Shown piece by piece: positions 1 to 9,820 of a stretch of 64,000 bases of DNA. The stretch is from Legionella antarctica (lineage in GTDB: Bacteria; Pseudomonadota; Gammaproteobacteria; Legionellales; Legionellaceae), in assembly GCF_011764505.1 (NCBI RefSeq), contig NZ_AP022839.1, forward strand, positions 124,001 to 188,000, read 5' to 3'. Made by a program: the position numbers and the translations under genes. Position 1 is the stretch's first letter. Each line of letters opens with the position of its first letter. Under the pieces are notes generated by a model that made no database searches, was not told the origin of the DNA, and saw only the letters and a program-made list of their open reading frames with translations.

Positions 1-1548
1 TTTGGCGATATGATTCAGAGCGAGTCAGCGTTATTGCTCCTGAGGATTTACACGATGAGATTCAAAAGAGGCTTCAAAGCTCTGACGTGCACAAAAAAAA
101 ATGGCAGTCATTAAAAATCAGTTATGTTTCTCTGCGACAGTTTCCCCTAGAAAATATAACCAGTCGCATCGATATTGCACTTGAAAAAGCACACAATAAC
201 TTATTTTATTTTAGTATCTGGAGTGAGATATCCAAAGCCGATCTGAAATTACTTATTCTTTTTTTAAAAGATTTTTTTGGGATTTTTAATGTTTGCCTAT
301 TAAACCTGTTGAATAAAAAACGAGTAAAGCTGTTACACACTATTCTTGAAAAAGTAGTTGACTCTGTTGAAATCACAAACGAAGAAGCCGTGATTCAATA
401 TGTCAATCCTGCTTTTGAACAAATTACTAGTTATAAAGCTTCTGAAGCAATAAATAAGACAGCTGCTTCCCTCTTGCGCTCGCCAAAAGAAGATAAACAA
501 TTGTTTGAGCGTATTAAACAAGAATTAGAAGCTGGACACACCTGGCGCGGGCAAATTAAATCCAGAAGAAAAGATGACAGTGAATGGATTGCTCAAACAG
601 TAATTGTACCGGTAATTGATGATGAGTCGGGTAAAATTACGCAACATATCGCAATAAAACAGGATATTACGGAACAGGTAAATTATCTCAACCAATTAGA
701 AATTAGCGAAGAGCGTTATCGAAATCTTATGAATGCTGCCTCTGATGCGATTTTCATTCATGATTTAAATGGTTTATTGCTAGAAACAAATACAGCCGCT
801 TGCAAGTCTTTAGGCTATTCTGCTGAAGAGTTACGTGGGTTTCATGTTTGGGACGTTGAAATGGGAGCCACTCCGGATGCCATAAATGAGGTTTTGCAGG
901 ATCTGGAAAAGGGACCGATAACATGGGAGGGACGACATCGTAGAAAAGATGGAACTACATTTCCCGTTGATGTTCGTTTGGGTATATTAAATGTCACAGG
1001 GGAAAAATTAGTCTTGGCTATAGTCAGAGATATTTCTGCTCAAAAACACTCTCAGGCTACCATTAAAAAATTGACCAGAGCATTAGAACAAAGTCCTGTA
1101 CTGGTTTTGATAACCGACAAAGCAGGAACAATTGAATACGCCAATGCAAAAGTTATGGAGCAAACCGGTTATTTAGCTGAAGAAATTTTAGGACAGAATC
1201 CACGTATTTTACAGTCAGGTCAAACGTCATCAGAAACTTATAAAATAATGTGGAGTCATCTGACTCGTGGGGATGAATGGCGGGGTGAACTACTGAATAA
1301 AAATAAAAAAGGAGAGTTTTTTTGGGTATCGGCTATTATCTCTCCATTACGCGATGAGAATGAGATAACTCATTATCTGGCGGTTATGGAAGATATCTCT
1401 CAGAAAAAAAGTTATGAAGAAATGCTCAAGCACCATGCAACCTATGATAATTTAACGAATTTGCCCAATCGACTTTATGGACACAACCGACTCGATCATG
1501 CTATTGCAAAAACCCAGGTCACCGGAAAAAAGTTGGCTGTTTTATTTA
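1..1548 (+). pseudogene. 5' part of a split multi-PAS GGDEF/EAL cyclic-di-GMP protein
   Basis: The reading frame is open from the window edge, so the true start lies upstream. At least three PAS sensor domains can be read at about 365-690, 700-1050 and 1065-1420, each ending in the usual 'DI(T/S)' linker. The first part of a GGDEF domain follows (DNLTNLPNR motif near 1450). The frame breaks at 1548, where a transposon is inserted, and after it only foreign residues are added before a stop at 1592. The rest of the gene is at 5358-6543. The intact protein would have sensed a small ligand or redox signal and made or degraded cyclic-di-GMP. As it stands, a truncated sensor without a complete output domain would be made. 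The family call is firm; the signal sensed is unknown. Confidence 0.9.
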
Positions 1549-1730
1549 CTGGACTTTGGCCATTTTCCAAAACCTGCTATGAGATAATTTAAAACCTCAA
1601 GCAATATATCGAACCCAATTCTACTCACCTCGCCTCAACCATAGCATGGAATTCGAAATGATAAATATAAATTCACTATGTACTTTTTTTGTGATACTGG
1701 TTATAATATGTGAATTATTATTAAGAGAGA

Positions 1731-2679
1731 ATGGGTATGAAAAAATCAATCTACGATTTACCTTCAGAGATAGGAAAGGAAATTTCGGGTCACCTACCTT
1801 CGATAAAAGCCAAAACGAATGCTATATTAGATAAACATACCCGAACCTTATTTCAACCCCCTGCCATTTTATCCAAATTCCTGGAGTTTGTGGCTCATGG
1901 AAAGCAAGACCATGCAGAAAAAATATTTACAATAAGGAAAAAAAATCCCCACCAGCTCCAGGAGTTATTACTTGAACGAGGCACAGTGACCGACTATTCA
2001 GGTCGAACCTTTACCAATATTTCAGCGTATGAATACGCTTATTGGGCAAAGGACAAGCATATGTGCCGGATGCTTGAATCGCATATGGACGAGAATACAA
2101 AAGCGGCGATGCTAAAGCGCTGCGAAGCGATAGAGAGCAATGGGTTAACCTATAAGCAACATGGGGTCGAGGTTAAGAATTCAAAGCATTTTGACTTAAC
2201 CCCACTCAAAACAGCACTGAACAATTATATTGATGGTTATGATAACTGGGAGAGCTCCCAGAATTGTGACGCCATGAAGGCGGCATGGATGGAGGTTGGA
2301 AAAGAGCAGCGCGATGTTCCAGTCCATGTGGCTAATGAATATTGCCGTAAAGACCGCTCGTTTGACCCAACACCTCAGTTTAATGAGGACAAATTACCCC
2401 GTAAGTTAGCGTTCCACAATTATAATACAAACAAAGGCGAATCGTGGTTCCCCTTGGTTATTTCTGATTCTTCCGGGCTTGCGGTTGATTTTGCATTAAT
2501 TAGGGCGGGGCGTGGGGTGGGCGCGGCGGGGCCGTGGGGGTTGGACGCTTTCGGCGGCGCCGGATGATTTGGCGGCTATAATCCGCCTTGATGAAGTAAG
2601 AACATTAGATCTCACGCAGTCGCGTAAAAACCTGGAGCCGACAAAACCTGGGCTTGAGATTGATAACCGTATTTTTTAA
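1731..2679 (+). pseudogene. F-box-like effector-family protein, frameshifted in a G-rich tract
   Basis: The N-terminus carries an F-box-like pattern (LPSEIGKEISGHLP, about residues 8-21). A helical, ankyrin-like region and a conserved-looking 'TVTDYSGRTF' segment follow, resembling families of Legionella Dot/Icm substrates. The frame runs to a stop at 2567. A clear continuation (DEVRTLDLTQSRKNLEPTKP) is read in the +1 frame to 2679, so a one-base-type frameshift lies in the G-rich stretch 2509-2562. The intact protein would have about 316 residues. The start chosen is ATG 1731; ATG 1737 is also possible. It lies inside the transposon and its 3' end overlaps the convergent reverse transcriptase by 68 bp. 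Translocation is inferred, not shown. The frameshift could be real decay or a homopolymer sequencing error. Confidence 0.6.
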
Positions 2680-3858
2680 TGGCGTGCGTGAGCAGACCGG
2701 CGGCATAGGCCGCCGGGCTAAAATCCCAGCACACATTTAAAAACCATTCAAGTAGCTCCTGGTACTGCCAACTTTCTGTTGTTCTTACCCACCACATGAC
2801 CCAGAGATGTAGGTACCTTCTGATCTTTTTGGGAGACACCCCATCTTTGACCATAAGATTAATCTGCTCTCGTGCTTTTCGTAACGTCCTTGCGTGCGGG
2901 ACAATAGTGTCAAGCCCAGGCGTTTGATGATTAATTGCAATCTCTGTACCCCCCCCCACAATGAGGTTAGATTTTGCGCAGTACCCGCCGGGATAACTGC
3001 TCTATCATTTGCCTGTATCACATGGGTGTTATCCTGGGTTTGCGTCCCAGGATAGTGTATTCCGAGAAAGTGGAATCCTTTCTCAATGTTGCCTATGCGT
3101 GTCTTTTTGCGCGATAAACTGAGCCGTCTTTCATGCAACACCTCCATCATGCGCTGTTTGCAACGGTTAAGCTGACGGCTGGTTTGGCACAGAATAAGAA
3201 TGTCATCCTGATACCGGATATAGGTTACATCCATCGAATTGAAGGCATCATCCAATGGCTTTAAATAAATGCCACTAAAAAACTGAGACAGCGGCCCACG
3301 TAGCGCAATTCCCTGATCGGGATTTTTATATCCGCGAGGGGTTTCAATGGGATTGATAATAATTTGTTCTAGCATGGATTGGACATTGAGATCGTTATAG
3401 TGCTTTTTGATATCTTGAATCAATTGGTGATGCGGGATGGACTTGTAAAACGATTTGATGTCAGCGCGGATGATGTATTGTGGTTTTTTTTCCAAAAGCA
3501 CTTGCCGGATACGCCGCGTGGCAAGCCGTACACCACTTGGTCCATGAAGATGGTAGCAATTGGGGTTCATCACGTAAGGGAAGGTAGGTTTTATTTGTTT
3601 GAGCAAAATATTTTGGAAAATCCTGTCCGATAAATGCAGCTGATCAACCATTTCATCTGGAAAATAATGGCGCTTAAGATGGCGCGGTGTATAGCTGCCA
3701 TTCACCATGGATTCAACACCCCGCACCAGCCAATCATCTATTTCTCGTGCCATGAAATGCACGTCGTGATTAGGGTTTGCATGATGTTTTTGTTTGTGAA
3801 TTTTGGCGAACAACTTGCGGCCAATATTCACCATGTCGGCAATACTCCATCGTTTCAT
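2612..3858 (-). pseudogene. reverse transcriptase of unclear class, frameshifted at a nine-C run
   Basis: Reverse-transcriptase motifs appear in order: ADIKSFYKSIPH (motif A), GIALRGPLSQFFSGIYL, the catalytic YQDD in IRYQDDILIL, and a KKT...FLGIHY thumb motif. SQ replaces the usual SP after the glycine; this is a feature of diversity-generating retroelement enzymes, although the spacing from the glycine is one residue short. The frame breaks at the C9 run 2949-2957 and resumes in another frame as a Trp-rich C-terminal domain (HARTLRKAREQ...WWVRT...WQYQELLEWF) ending at 2612; one extra G on the coding strand would restore it. ATG 3858 is preferred, although the frame is open to 3999. No template/variable repeat pair, msr-msd RNA or intron RNA was recognised nearby. 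Confidence 0.65.
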
Positions 3859-3992
3859 GTTGATTTTTGTTCTGTATGTTCGTGGTGTGAGGCCAAGAGC
3901 GGGATGACTCCTATTTAAAAAAATTGCTAAAGCGGATAAAGCGAGTATCTTGATGTTCGCAAAAACAATAAGGTACAAGGAGTTGCTCAACA

Positions 3993-5342
3993 ATGACACC
4001 CGAGATTATATCCGTTTTAGCTGCTTTTGCACCTTTATTTACACGTCCTACCTGGAACAATATCAATACGCTTTTCATTGGTGCCATCCTTTGTCGAGGG
4101 GCAAGGCGTATTACGAGTATTTTACGTGTTATGGGCTTAAGCGAGGTTAAAAATTTCTCAAAATATCATCGTGTATTGAGTCGTACACAATGGAGTGGTT
4201 TAACTGCCAGCAAAATTTTATTTGGTCTTTTAATCACACTGCTTCCTGAATCATGGCCCAAGATTGTTGCTGTTGATGAAACACTGGAGCGCCGACGCGG
4301 AAAGAACATCAAAGCCAAAGGAGCATACCGTGATGCTGTTGCGTCCAGCCAATCACGGGTGGTTATTTGTTTTGGTTTGAAATGGGAATGCATGACCTTG
4401 ATAGTACCGCTTCCTTGGTGTAAAAGACCATGGGCTTTGCCTTTTATGGTTATCCTTTCACCATCAAAAAAGTCAGATGAGGCCTCAGGAAAAAGACACA
4501 AAACATCGATAGACTGGACCATACAAATGGTGCGTTGTGTCAGCCGATGGTTGCACCGTACCCCTTGGATTTTGGTTGGTGATGGCGCCTATGCTTGTAT
4601 GGCCCTTGCAAAAGTCTGTATAAAAAATGGTGCAACACTCATATCCAGAGTACGAATGGATGCGCAGTTATTTGAATTTCCTGAGGTCAAGCCAGCGGGA
4701 AAGCGTGGAAGAAATCAAATTAAAGGACAGCGTATCCGGCTCAAGGAATTACTAGTAGATACTAAGACATGGGATACACTTCAGGTAAAGTGGTATGGTG
4801 GTGAACAAAAAACTATTGAGTGCTTAACCTTTGAATGCCTATGGTATCATGCAGGCGTTCCACCAATAAGGCTACGCATAGTGCTTGTTAAAACACCCGA
4901 TGGTAAGAATGAGGCGGAGACATTTTTCAGCACCAATACGGAAAATTCACCGACACAAATTATTGAGTGGTTTGTTTTACGCTGGAACATTGAAGTTACC
5001 TTTGAAGAAACCCGTGCCCACTTAGGCATTGAAACACAGCGTCAGTGGTCAGATAAGGCTATTGCAAGAACTACCCCTCTGCTTATGGGACTACTTTCGA
5101 TATTGGTACTGGTTGCCATTAAAATGCATGAAACTAAAAAATTGTTAGTGCAAGAAACTACATCATGGTATGACAAAAAGGGCGAGCTCACCTTAGTCGA
5201 CATTATTACAGCCATAAGAAGATCAATCTGGGTGAAGATGTATTTTTCAATGTCTAAAAATTACGAAAATAATACGGATTCTTTAAAAATAACCGAAAAA
5301 ACTGCTAACTTATTGATTTATCAACTGGCTTTGGCTGCATAA
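3993..5342 (+). CDS. DDE transposase, IS701/IS4-like
   Basis: This 449-residue protein has the DDE transposase layout: Asp in VAVDETLERRRG, Asp in LVGDGAYACMAL, and the C-terminal Glu segment WNIEVTFEETRAHLG. It should cut and paste the 1549-5357 element using its inverted repeats. AAGGAG stands about 10 nt upstream of the ATG at 3993. The stop lies 15 bp inside the right terminal repeat, as is common in insertion sequences. The reverse transcriptase is divergent from it, with about 135 bp between the two starts. The frame is intact, so the element may still be active. The exact IS family (IS701 or another IS4-group branch) cannot be fixed by eye. Confidence 0.85.
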   Translation: MTPEIISVLAAFAPLFTRPTWNNINTLFIGAILCRGARRITSILRVMGLSEVKNFSKYHRVLSRTQWSGLTASKILFGLLITLLPESWPKIVAVDETLERRRGKNIKAKGAYRDAVASSQSRVVICFGLKWECMTLIVPLPWCKRPWALPFMVILSPSKKSDEASGKRHKTSIDWTIQMVRCVSRWLHRTPWILVGDGAYACMALAKVCIKNGATLISRVRMDAQLFEFPEVKPAGKRGRNQIKGQRIRLKELLVDTKTWDTLQVKWYGGEQKTIECLTFECLWYHAGVPPIRLRIVLVKTPDGKNEAETFFSTNTENSPTQIIEWFVLRWNIEVTFEETRAHLGIETQRQWSDKAIARTTPLLMGLLSILVLVAIKMHETKKLLVQETTSWYDKKGELTLVDIITAIRRSIWVKMYFSMSKNYENNTDSLKITEKTANLLIYQLALAA

Positions 5343-5357
5343 TTGGCTAAAGTCGAG

Positions 5358-6543
5358 ATTTATGGATTTGGATAATTTTAAGCACATCAATGACTCGCTT
5401 GGACATGCTGTAGGAGACTTATTATTAAAAGCTTTATCCGAACGGTATTTATCAATTATCAGACAGAGCGACACTATTGCTCGCTTAGGTGGTGATGAGT
5501 TTATGATGATTTTAGAAAATTTAAACCATGTGGGTGATGCTGAACTTGTTGCGAAAAAATGTCTTGAAGTGTGTTTGCGACCCTTCGTTATTGAATCACA
5601 GGAACTCCAGGTATCCTCAAGTATTGGAATTGCAGTTTTTCCTGAACATGGAAACGATGCCAAAACATTAATGCGTAACGCAGATACTGCGATGTATCAA
5701 AGTAAGCTTAACAATAAAAATACCTGGACGGTATTTAATAACGCTATGGCTGAAGTGGCTTCTAACCGTATTCGTATTAAGTCTGAATTACACCAGGCAC
5801 TTAGGCGCAATGAATTATATCTTTGTTATCAACCCATAATTGACATTAAGAATAATACGTTGTTTGCTGCAGAGGCATTGCTGCGTTGGCAGAGTCCTAC
5901 ATTGGGCTCTGTTTTGCCCGATCAGATTATACCTATAGCCGAAGAGACGGGTTTGATTATAGATTTAGGTTATTGGGTACTCCAGAAAGTATGTCTTCAA
6001 GTTAAAGAATGGCAGGAAACAACCGACAACAATCTAAAAGTAGCAGTAAATATTTCTACATTGCAATTAAAACAAAAGGATTTTGTTAATCAGGTAAAAT
6101 TGATTTTAGAAAAAACCTCTCTTTCTTCAGACTCATTGATTTTTGAAGTTACCGAGTCTGCTTTTATTGACGATTCACAATTTATTTTATCTCAATTAAC
6201 CCAGCTCAATGCAATAGGCATTCATTGTTCTCTGGCTGATTTTGGTATGAGCTATTCATCGTTACACTCCTGGCGTACTTATCCTTTTAAGAGTTTGAAA
6301 ATTGACCGTTTATTTATTCAGGGAGTCAACACGAATAATAATGACTTAAGCCTGGTAAATAGTATTATTGCCATGTCTCGAAATTTAAACATAACCGTTG
6401 TGGCTGAGGGCATAGAAACTGCAGAGCAATTAAAATTATTGCGATCGATGAAATGTGATATGGTGCAAGGATGGTATTTCTCAGCGGCATTAAGTAGTGA
6501 CCAATTTTTATTATATTTAAAGCAAGAGTTAAAGCAGCTGTAA
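5358..6543 (+). pseudogene. 3' part of the split GGDEF/EAL protein
   Basis: This is the continuation of the gene broken at 1548. It holds the rest of the GGDEF domain (LGGDEF, near 5486-5503) and a full EAL domain. In the EAL domain the EAL-L-R motif, VNIS, FEVTES, KIDRLF, AEGIE and QGW segments are all present. The metal-binding DDFGTGYSSL loop reads ADFGMSYSSL, so the first Asp is Ala and phosphodiesterase activity is doubtful. An ATG at 5362 (partly within the duplicated ATTTA) could start a GGDEF-fragment/EAL protein of 393 residues. Whether it is expressed depends on read-out from the transposon, whose transposase gene runs in the same direction. Confidence 0.88.
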
Positions 6544-6670
6544 ATGATACGTTTAACATATCTTATAACCCAGCAAGATACTCAGTTTCAGTTATTAGAT
6601 TAAGCTAGTTACTACGCAACAGTTCAGTTTATAGTTATACTCGTAACTTTTTAATATGAGGATAACGGTA

Positions 6671-7684
6671 ATGTACTCTCTAGATTGGCCACGAGTTTTT
6701 GGCAAACCGGAATCTTGCGCAACTTTTAAGTTGGTCCCGGAAGACTTTCAAGTCAATGAGTTTTTTAACGGGCAGTTCAGTGGCGAAGGGGAACATATTG
6801 TTCTCAAAATTGAAAAAAGAGGGTTAACTACAGAGGATGTCATCAAATCTTTAGCTCGATTGGTTAATAAGCCGGTAAAGTTAATCAGCTACGCCGGTTT
6901 GAAAGACCGTCAGGCACTCACTACGCAGTGGCTTAGTATCCATGCTCCTGGGGAGGAGATTGAAGGGGTAAATACGTTGGAGGGCTCGGGCTGGAAAGTG
7001 CTGGAATACACTCGTCATCATAAAAAACTAAGGCCAGGATTTTTAACGGGCAATCATTTTGTCATGAAGTTACGAGACGTTTCTAATGCAGATGAATTGG
7101 TAAAGCGTATAGAGCAAATTAAAGTAACAGGTGTTCCGAACTATTTTGGTGAGCAGCGTTTCGGTCGTGAAGGCGGCAACCTGATAAAAGCGGAAGAATT
7201 TTTGGTCCAGGGACGCAAAGTGAAGGACAGATTTTTAAAGGGTATGTATTGCTCCGCGGCCCGTTCATGGCTTTATAATTTGATTTTATCAAAACGAGTT
7301 AAAGAATTAACCTGGAACACTCCTCTTCCCGGAGATGTGATGCAACTTAAGGGATCGAATAGCATTTTTGCTATTGATGAGGTTGACAGTGAGCTAGTTC
7401 GTCGGATTAAAGAGAAGGATATTTCTCCAGCAACTCCTTTGCCTGGCAAGAGAAAGAATATGGTAAAAAAGACTGCACTACAACTTATTGACTCTGTTTA
7501 TGCTGATTGGCAACCATGGTTGACTGGCCTGGAAAAACAAGGGTTGGAAGAAGCATGGCGTGCCAATGTCCTCCATATAGAACAGTTAGACTATAAGCTT
7601 AAGGATAACATAGCAGAGTTATCCTTTACTCTGCCTGCAGGTTCTTATGCTACTGCAGTATTGCGCGAATTGGTTCTTTATTAA
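6671..7684 (+). CDS. truD: tRNA pseudouridine synthase D
   Basis: The product should isomerise U13 of tRNAs to pseudouridine. TruD signatures are visible: PEDFQVNEF near the N-terminus, the catalytic GLKDRQA segment (Asp in KDR), [16 protein letters not shown], and the closing ATAVLRELV. The length of 337 residues is typical. The frame is open from ATG 6656, but GAGG at 6658-6661 is about 9 nt upstream of ATG 6671 and the homologous N-terminus ([10 protein letters not shown]) fits that start. It stands alone, 127 bp after the GGDEF/EAL remnant. It is a conserved housekeeping gene that marks the native chromosome. Confidence 0.95.
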   Translation: MYSLDWPRVFGKPESCATFKLVPEDFQVNEFFNGQFSGEGEHIVLKIEKRGLTTEDVIKSLARLVNKPVKLISYAGLKDRQALTTQWLSIHAPGEEIEGVNTLEGSGWKVLEYTRHHKKLRPGFLTGNHFVMKLRDVSNADELVKRIEQIKVTGVPNYFGEQRFGREGGNLIKAEEFLVQGRKVKDRFLKGMYCSAARSWLYNLILSKRVKELTWNTPLPGDVMQLKGSNSIFAIDEVDSELVRRIKEKDISPATPLPGKRKNMVKKTALQLIDSVYADWQPWLTGLEKQGLEEAWRANVLHIEQLDYKLKDNIAELSFTLPAGSYATAVLRELVLY

Positions 7685-7803
7685 ACTTCGCATTAATATA
7701 AATTTAACAACACCTGACTATAAGATGCCCAGGTTAAGTACACTGGATGTAACGCAGTCTATAATAAAACATAGGCATTTATTTTTTTATCAAGGGTTTT
7801 ATT

Positions 7804-8916
7804 ATGGCAAATGACAGTGAGCGTATTGAAGAGGAAGTGGGAAGACTCGGGTTACAAACTCCTTCAACAGTTGACGCCCTGTTGAAAACGAAAGTTGGTG
7901 CATCTATTGTGGCTCAACTTATTGAAGCTATAGTGAAAAAAATGGTAGAACTACAAAATTTCACTCAAGAAATGACAAAGAAAGCAGCAGAAAGCTCTTT
8001 TTTAAGAGGTCTGCGGGAAGAAGAAGAGGACAAAGAAGCGGATACAAAGAAAGAAATGTTTAATCTGCAACCGATAACACCATTATCCCCCCCTATGAAG
8101 CCTAAGGACATGGAGACTACCATTGGAGCGCAAATCCAGGATTTAAATGAAGAGTTAGATGATGTGAATGATGAGATTGAACAAAAGACGAAGCTTTATG
8201 ACGATTATGATAAAAACATAAAAGAGGTCGATAAATTTGTTAAAACGGTTGATCTCAACGATAAAACCAAGGCCTTAGCCTCAATAGAGAGTGAACTTTC
8301 GCGACTTGAAGGCAGCGAGGAAGAGAGAGGGAAAGAAGCTGCTGCAATAGATAAATTGATAAATGACGGGCAAATTGATGAGGCAAAAAAAAGGGTCAAT
8401 GTTTTAAATGCCAAAAATATACAGATAGGCACATTAAAAGACATGCTGTCAGTCGTCAAGGGTGCTAAGGTGATGTACAACAAGAATGGGGAGGAGGTCA
8501 AATCATTTGACAAAGCTGATTTTGTTGTACCTAAAGATAAAAAAATAGTTAAAGAAGGAGATGAATATTTCCTCTTGGATAAAAATGATGAGTTATCCGC
8601 TACGAATAGAGATGAGGCAAAAGCAGCTTTTGAACGAGAGGAACCAGAAATGTCCAGTGTTAAAAATCTTATTAACACTAACAGGGATTCCGAAATGACT
8701 GAATTGAATCAAGAGCTGGAGCGCATTAGTGCAAAGATAAAAGATTTGCAGTCTTCTTCTGTTCAATCACCATCAACGCTCTCTCAGATGCCAGATAATC
8801 CGGGGCAATCTCGTTTGGAAGAAGAAACATTTTCCAGTTTAGCCCCCTTGACTCAAGAGTCTTCAGAAGAGGATGAGGATTTAGATCTATCAGATATAGA
8901 TAATCCTCATCTTTAA
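7804..8916 (+). CDS. acidic coiled-coil protein, candidate Dot/Icm substrate
   Basis: I do not recognise a family for this 370-residue protein. It is highly charged, with long heptad-like helices at residues 110-220 (EEL.DV.DEIEQK) and 290-320 (ELNQELERISAKI), and no signal peptide or membrane segment. The last 30 residues are acidic and Ser/Thr-rich (ESSEEDEDLDLSDIDN), resembling the E-block translocation signals of many Legionella type IVB substrates. AAGGG lies 5-9 nt before the ATG. It is a single gene flanked by truD and the convergent fghA. Secretion is inference; a structural or cytoplasmic role is equally open. Confidence 0.75.
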   Translation: MANDSERIEEEVGRLGLQTPSTVDALLKTKVGASIVAQLIEAIVKKMVELQNFTQEMTKKAAESSFLRGLREEEEDKEADTKKEMFNLQPITPLSPPMKPKDMETTIGAQIQDLNEELDDVNDEIEQKTKLYDDYDKNIKEVDKFVKTVDLNDKTKALASIESELSRLEGSEEERGKEAAAIDKLINDGQIDEAKKRVNVLNAKNIQIGTLKDMLSVVKGAKVMYNKNGEEVKSFDKADFVVPKDKKIVKEGDEYFLLDKNDELSATNRDEAKAAFEREEPEMSSVKNLINTNRDSEMTELNQELERISAKIKDLQSSSVQSPSTLSQMPDNPGQSRLEEETFSSLAPLTQESSEEDEDLDLSDIDNPHL

Positions 8917-8938
8917 GGAAGTAACATACGGCACATAA

Positions 8939-9784
8939 TTAATCACTTAAATTTTTAGCATGGAAACGCAAATGATCTTCAATAAAAGTGGCAACAAAAT
9001 AGTAACTATGATCATATTTCTCATGCATACGCAGATTTAAGGGGACATTCACTTGCATGCAAGCTGCTTCAAATAAATCAGGCTTTAATTGAGCCACTAG
9101 ATATGGGTCAACATTGCCTTGATCAATAAGGATTTCTCCATGCGGCCATGGATGATCCATCATCAAGCGGCACGCATCGTATTGTTGCCAGGTTCGCTTA
9201 TTTTCACCCAAATAATTTTGAAAGGCAGTTTTTCCCCAGGATACTTGAGTCGGTGCGCACATGGGAGCAAAGGCAGAAAGGCTGCGAAATAGTTGGTGAT
9301 TTCTCAGACCAATAGTTAAAGCACCATGCCCCCCCATTGAATGGCCAAATATACCACAACGTTTCCTATCTACTGGGAAATTTTCAGTAATGATACGAGG
9401 CAATTCACTGCTTATATAAGAATACATGCGATAATGGTCGACCCAGGGCATTACAGTAGCATCGACATAAAAACTTGCAGCTTCACCAAGGGCCTCTTCC
9501 TCTATTGCCCCAATCCGCGTTAAGCCGCGAGGACTGGTATCGGGAGCAACAATGGCAATACCAAGCTCTGCAGCGATGCGTTGTGCCCCTGCTTTAGAAA
9601 TAAAGTTTTGCTCAGAACACGTTAATCCCGATAGCCAATAGAGGGCGGGCACCCTCCTTTGTTGAGCAGCTGGAGGAAGATAGATCGCAAAACGCATGTC
9701 GCTTTGAGTTTCATCAGACCAATGAGTGTAAACACTTTGTATGCCATCAAAGCATTGATGGGCTTCGATTAATTGATAGGTCAT
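8939..9784 (-). CDS. fghA: S-formylglutathione hydrolase
   Basis: This 281-residue alpha/beta hydrolase should cleave S-formylglutathione to formate and glutathione, the second step of glutathione-dependent formaldehyde detoxification. The nucleophile elbow GHSMGGHG, the GLTCSEQNF oxyanion segment and the C-terminal HEKYDHSYYF histidine region are visible. GGAGCG precedes the ATG at 9784. It follows the class III alcohol dehydrogenase gene by about 36 bp on the same strand, so the two very likely form an adhC-fghA operon. Confidence 0.95.
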   Translation of the reverse strand: MTYQLIEAHQCFDGIQSVYTHWSDETQSDMRFAIYLPPAAQQRRVPALYWLSGLTCSEQNFISKAGAQRIAAELGIAIVAPDTSPRGLTRIGAIEEEALGEAASFYVDATVMPWVDHYRMYSYISSELPRIITENFPVDRKRCGIFGHSMGGHGALTIGLRNHQLFRSLSAFAPMCAPTQVSWGKTAFQNYLGENKRTWQQYDACRLMMDHPWPHGEILIDQGNVDPYLVAQLKPDLFEAACMQVNVPLNLRMHEKYDHSYYFVATFIEDHLRFHAKNLSD

Positions 9785-9820
9785 AGTCGCTCCGTGTTCA
9801 TCAATCCTATAGGAATTTTT

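Larger units (their letters stand above)
1549..5357 (+). mobile_element. 3.8-kb IS701/IS4-like transposon with passenger genes
   Basis: The left end begins CTGGACTTTGGCCA and the reverse complement of the right end begins CTCGACTTTAGCCA, which are near-perfect terminal inverted repeats. The pentamer ATTTA stands on both sides (1544-1548 and 5358-5362). Removing one copy plus the element rejoins the GGDEF frame exactly, giving A-V-L-F-M-D-L-D-N-F across the junction. The element holds an F-box-like effector-type gene, a convergent reverse transcriptase and a DDE transposase whose stop lies 15 bp from the right end. A simple IS of this family would be about 1.5 kb, so roughly 2.3 kb is passenger DNA. 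The boundaries are directly visible; the family name rests on the transposase residues. Confidence 0.88.

Noticed and set aside
2480-2960. Diversity-generating retroelement with the effector-type gene as variable target
   Set aside because: No template repeat with matching non-adenine letters was found near the reverse transcriptase, and the gene continues about 40 residues beyond the G-rich stretch. Kept only as a weak alternative.
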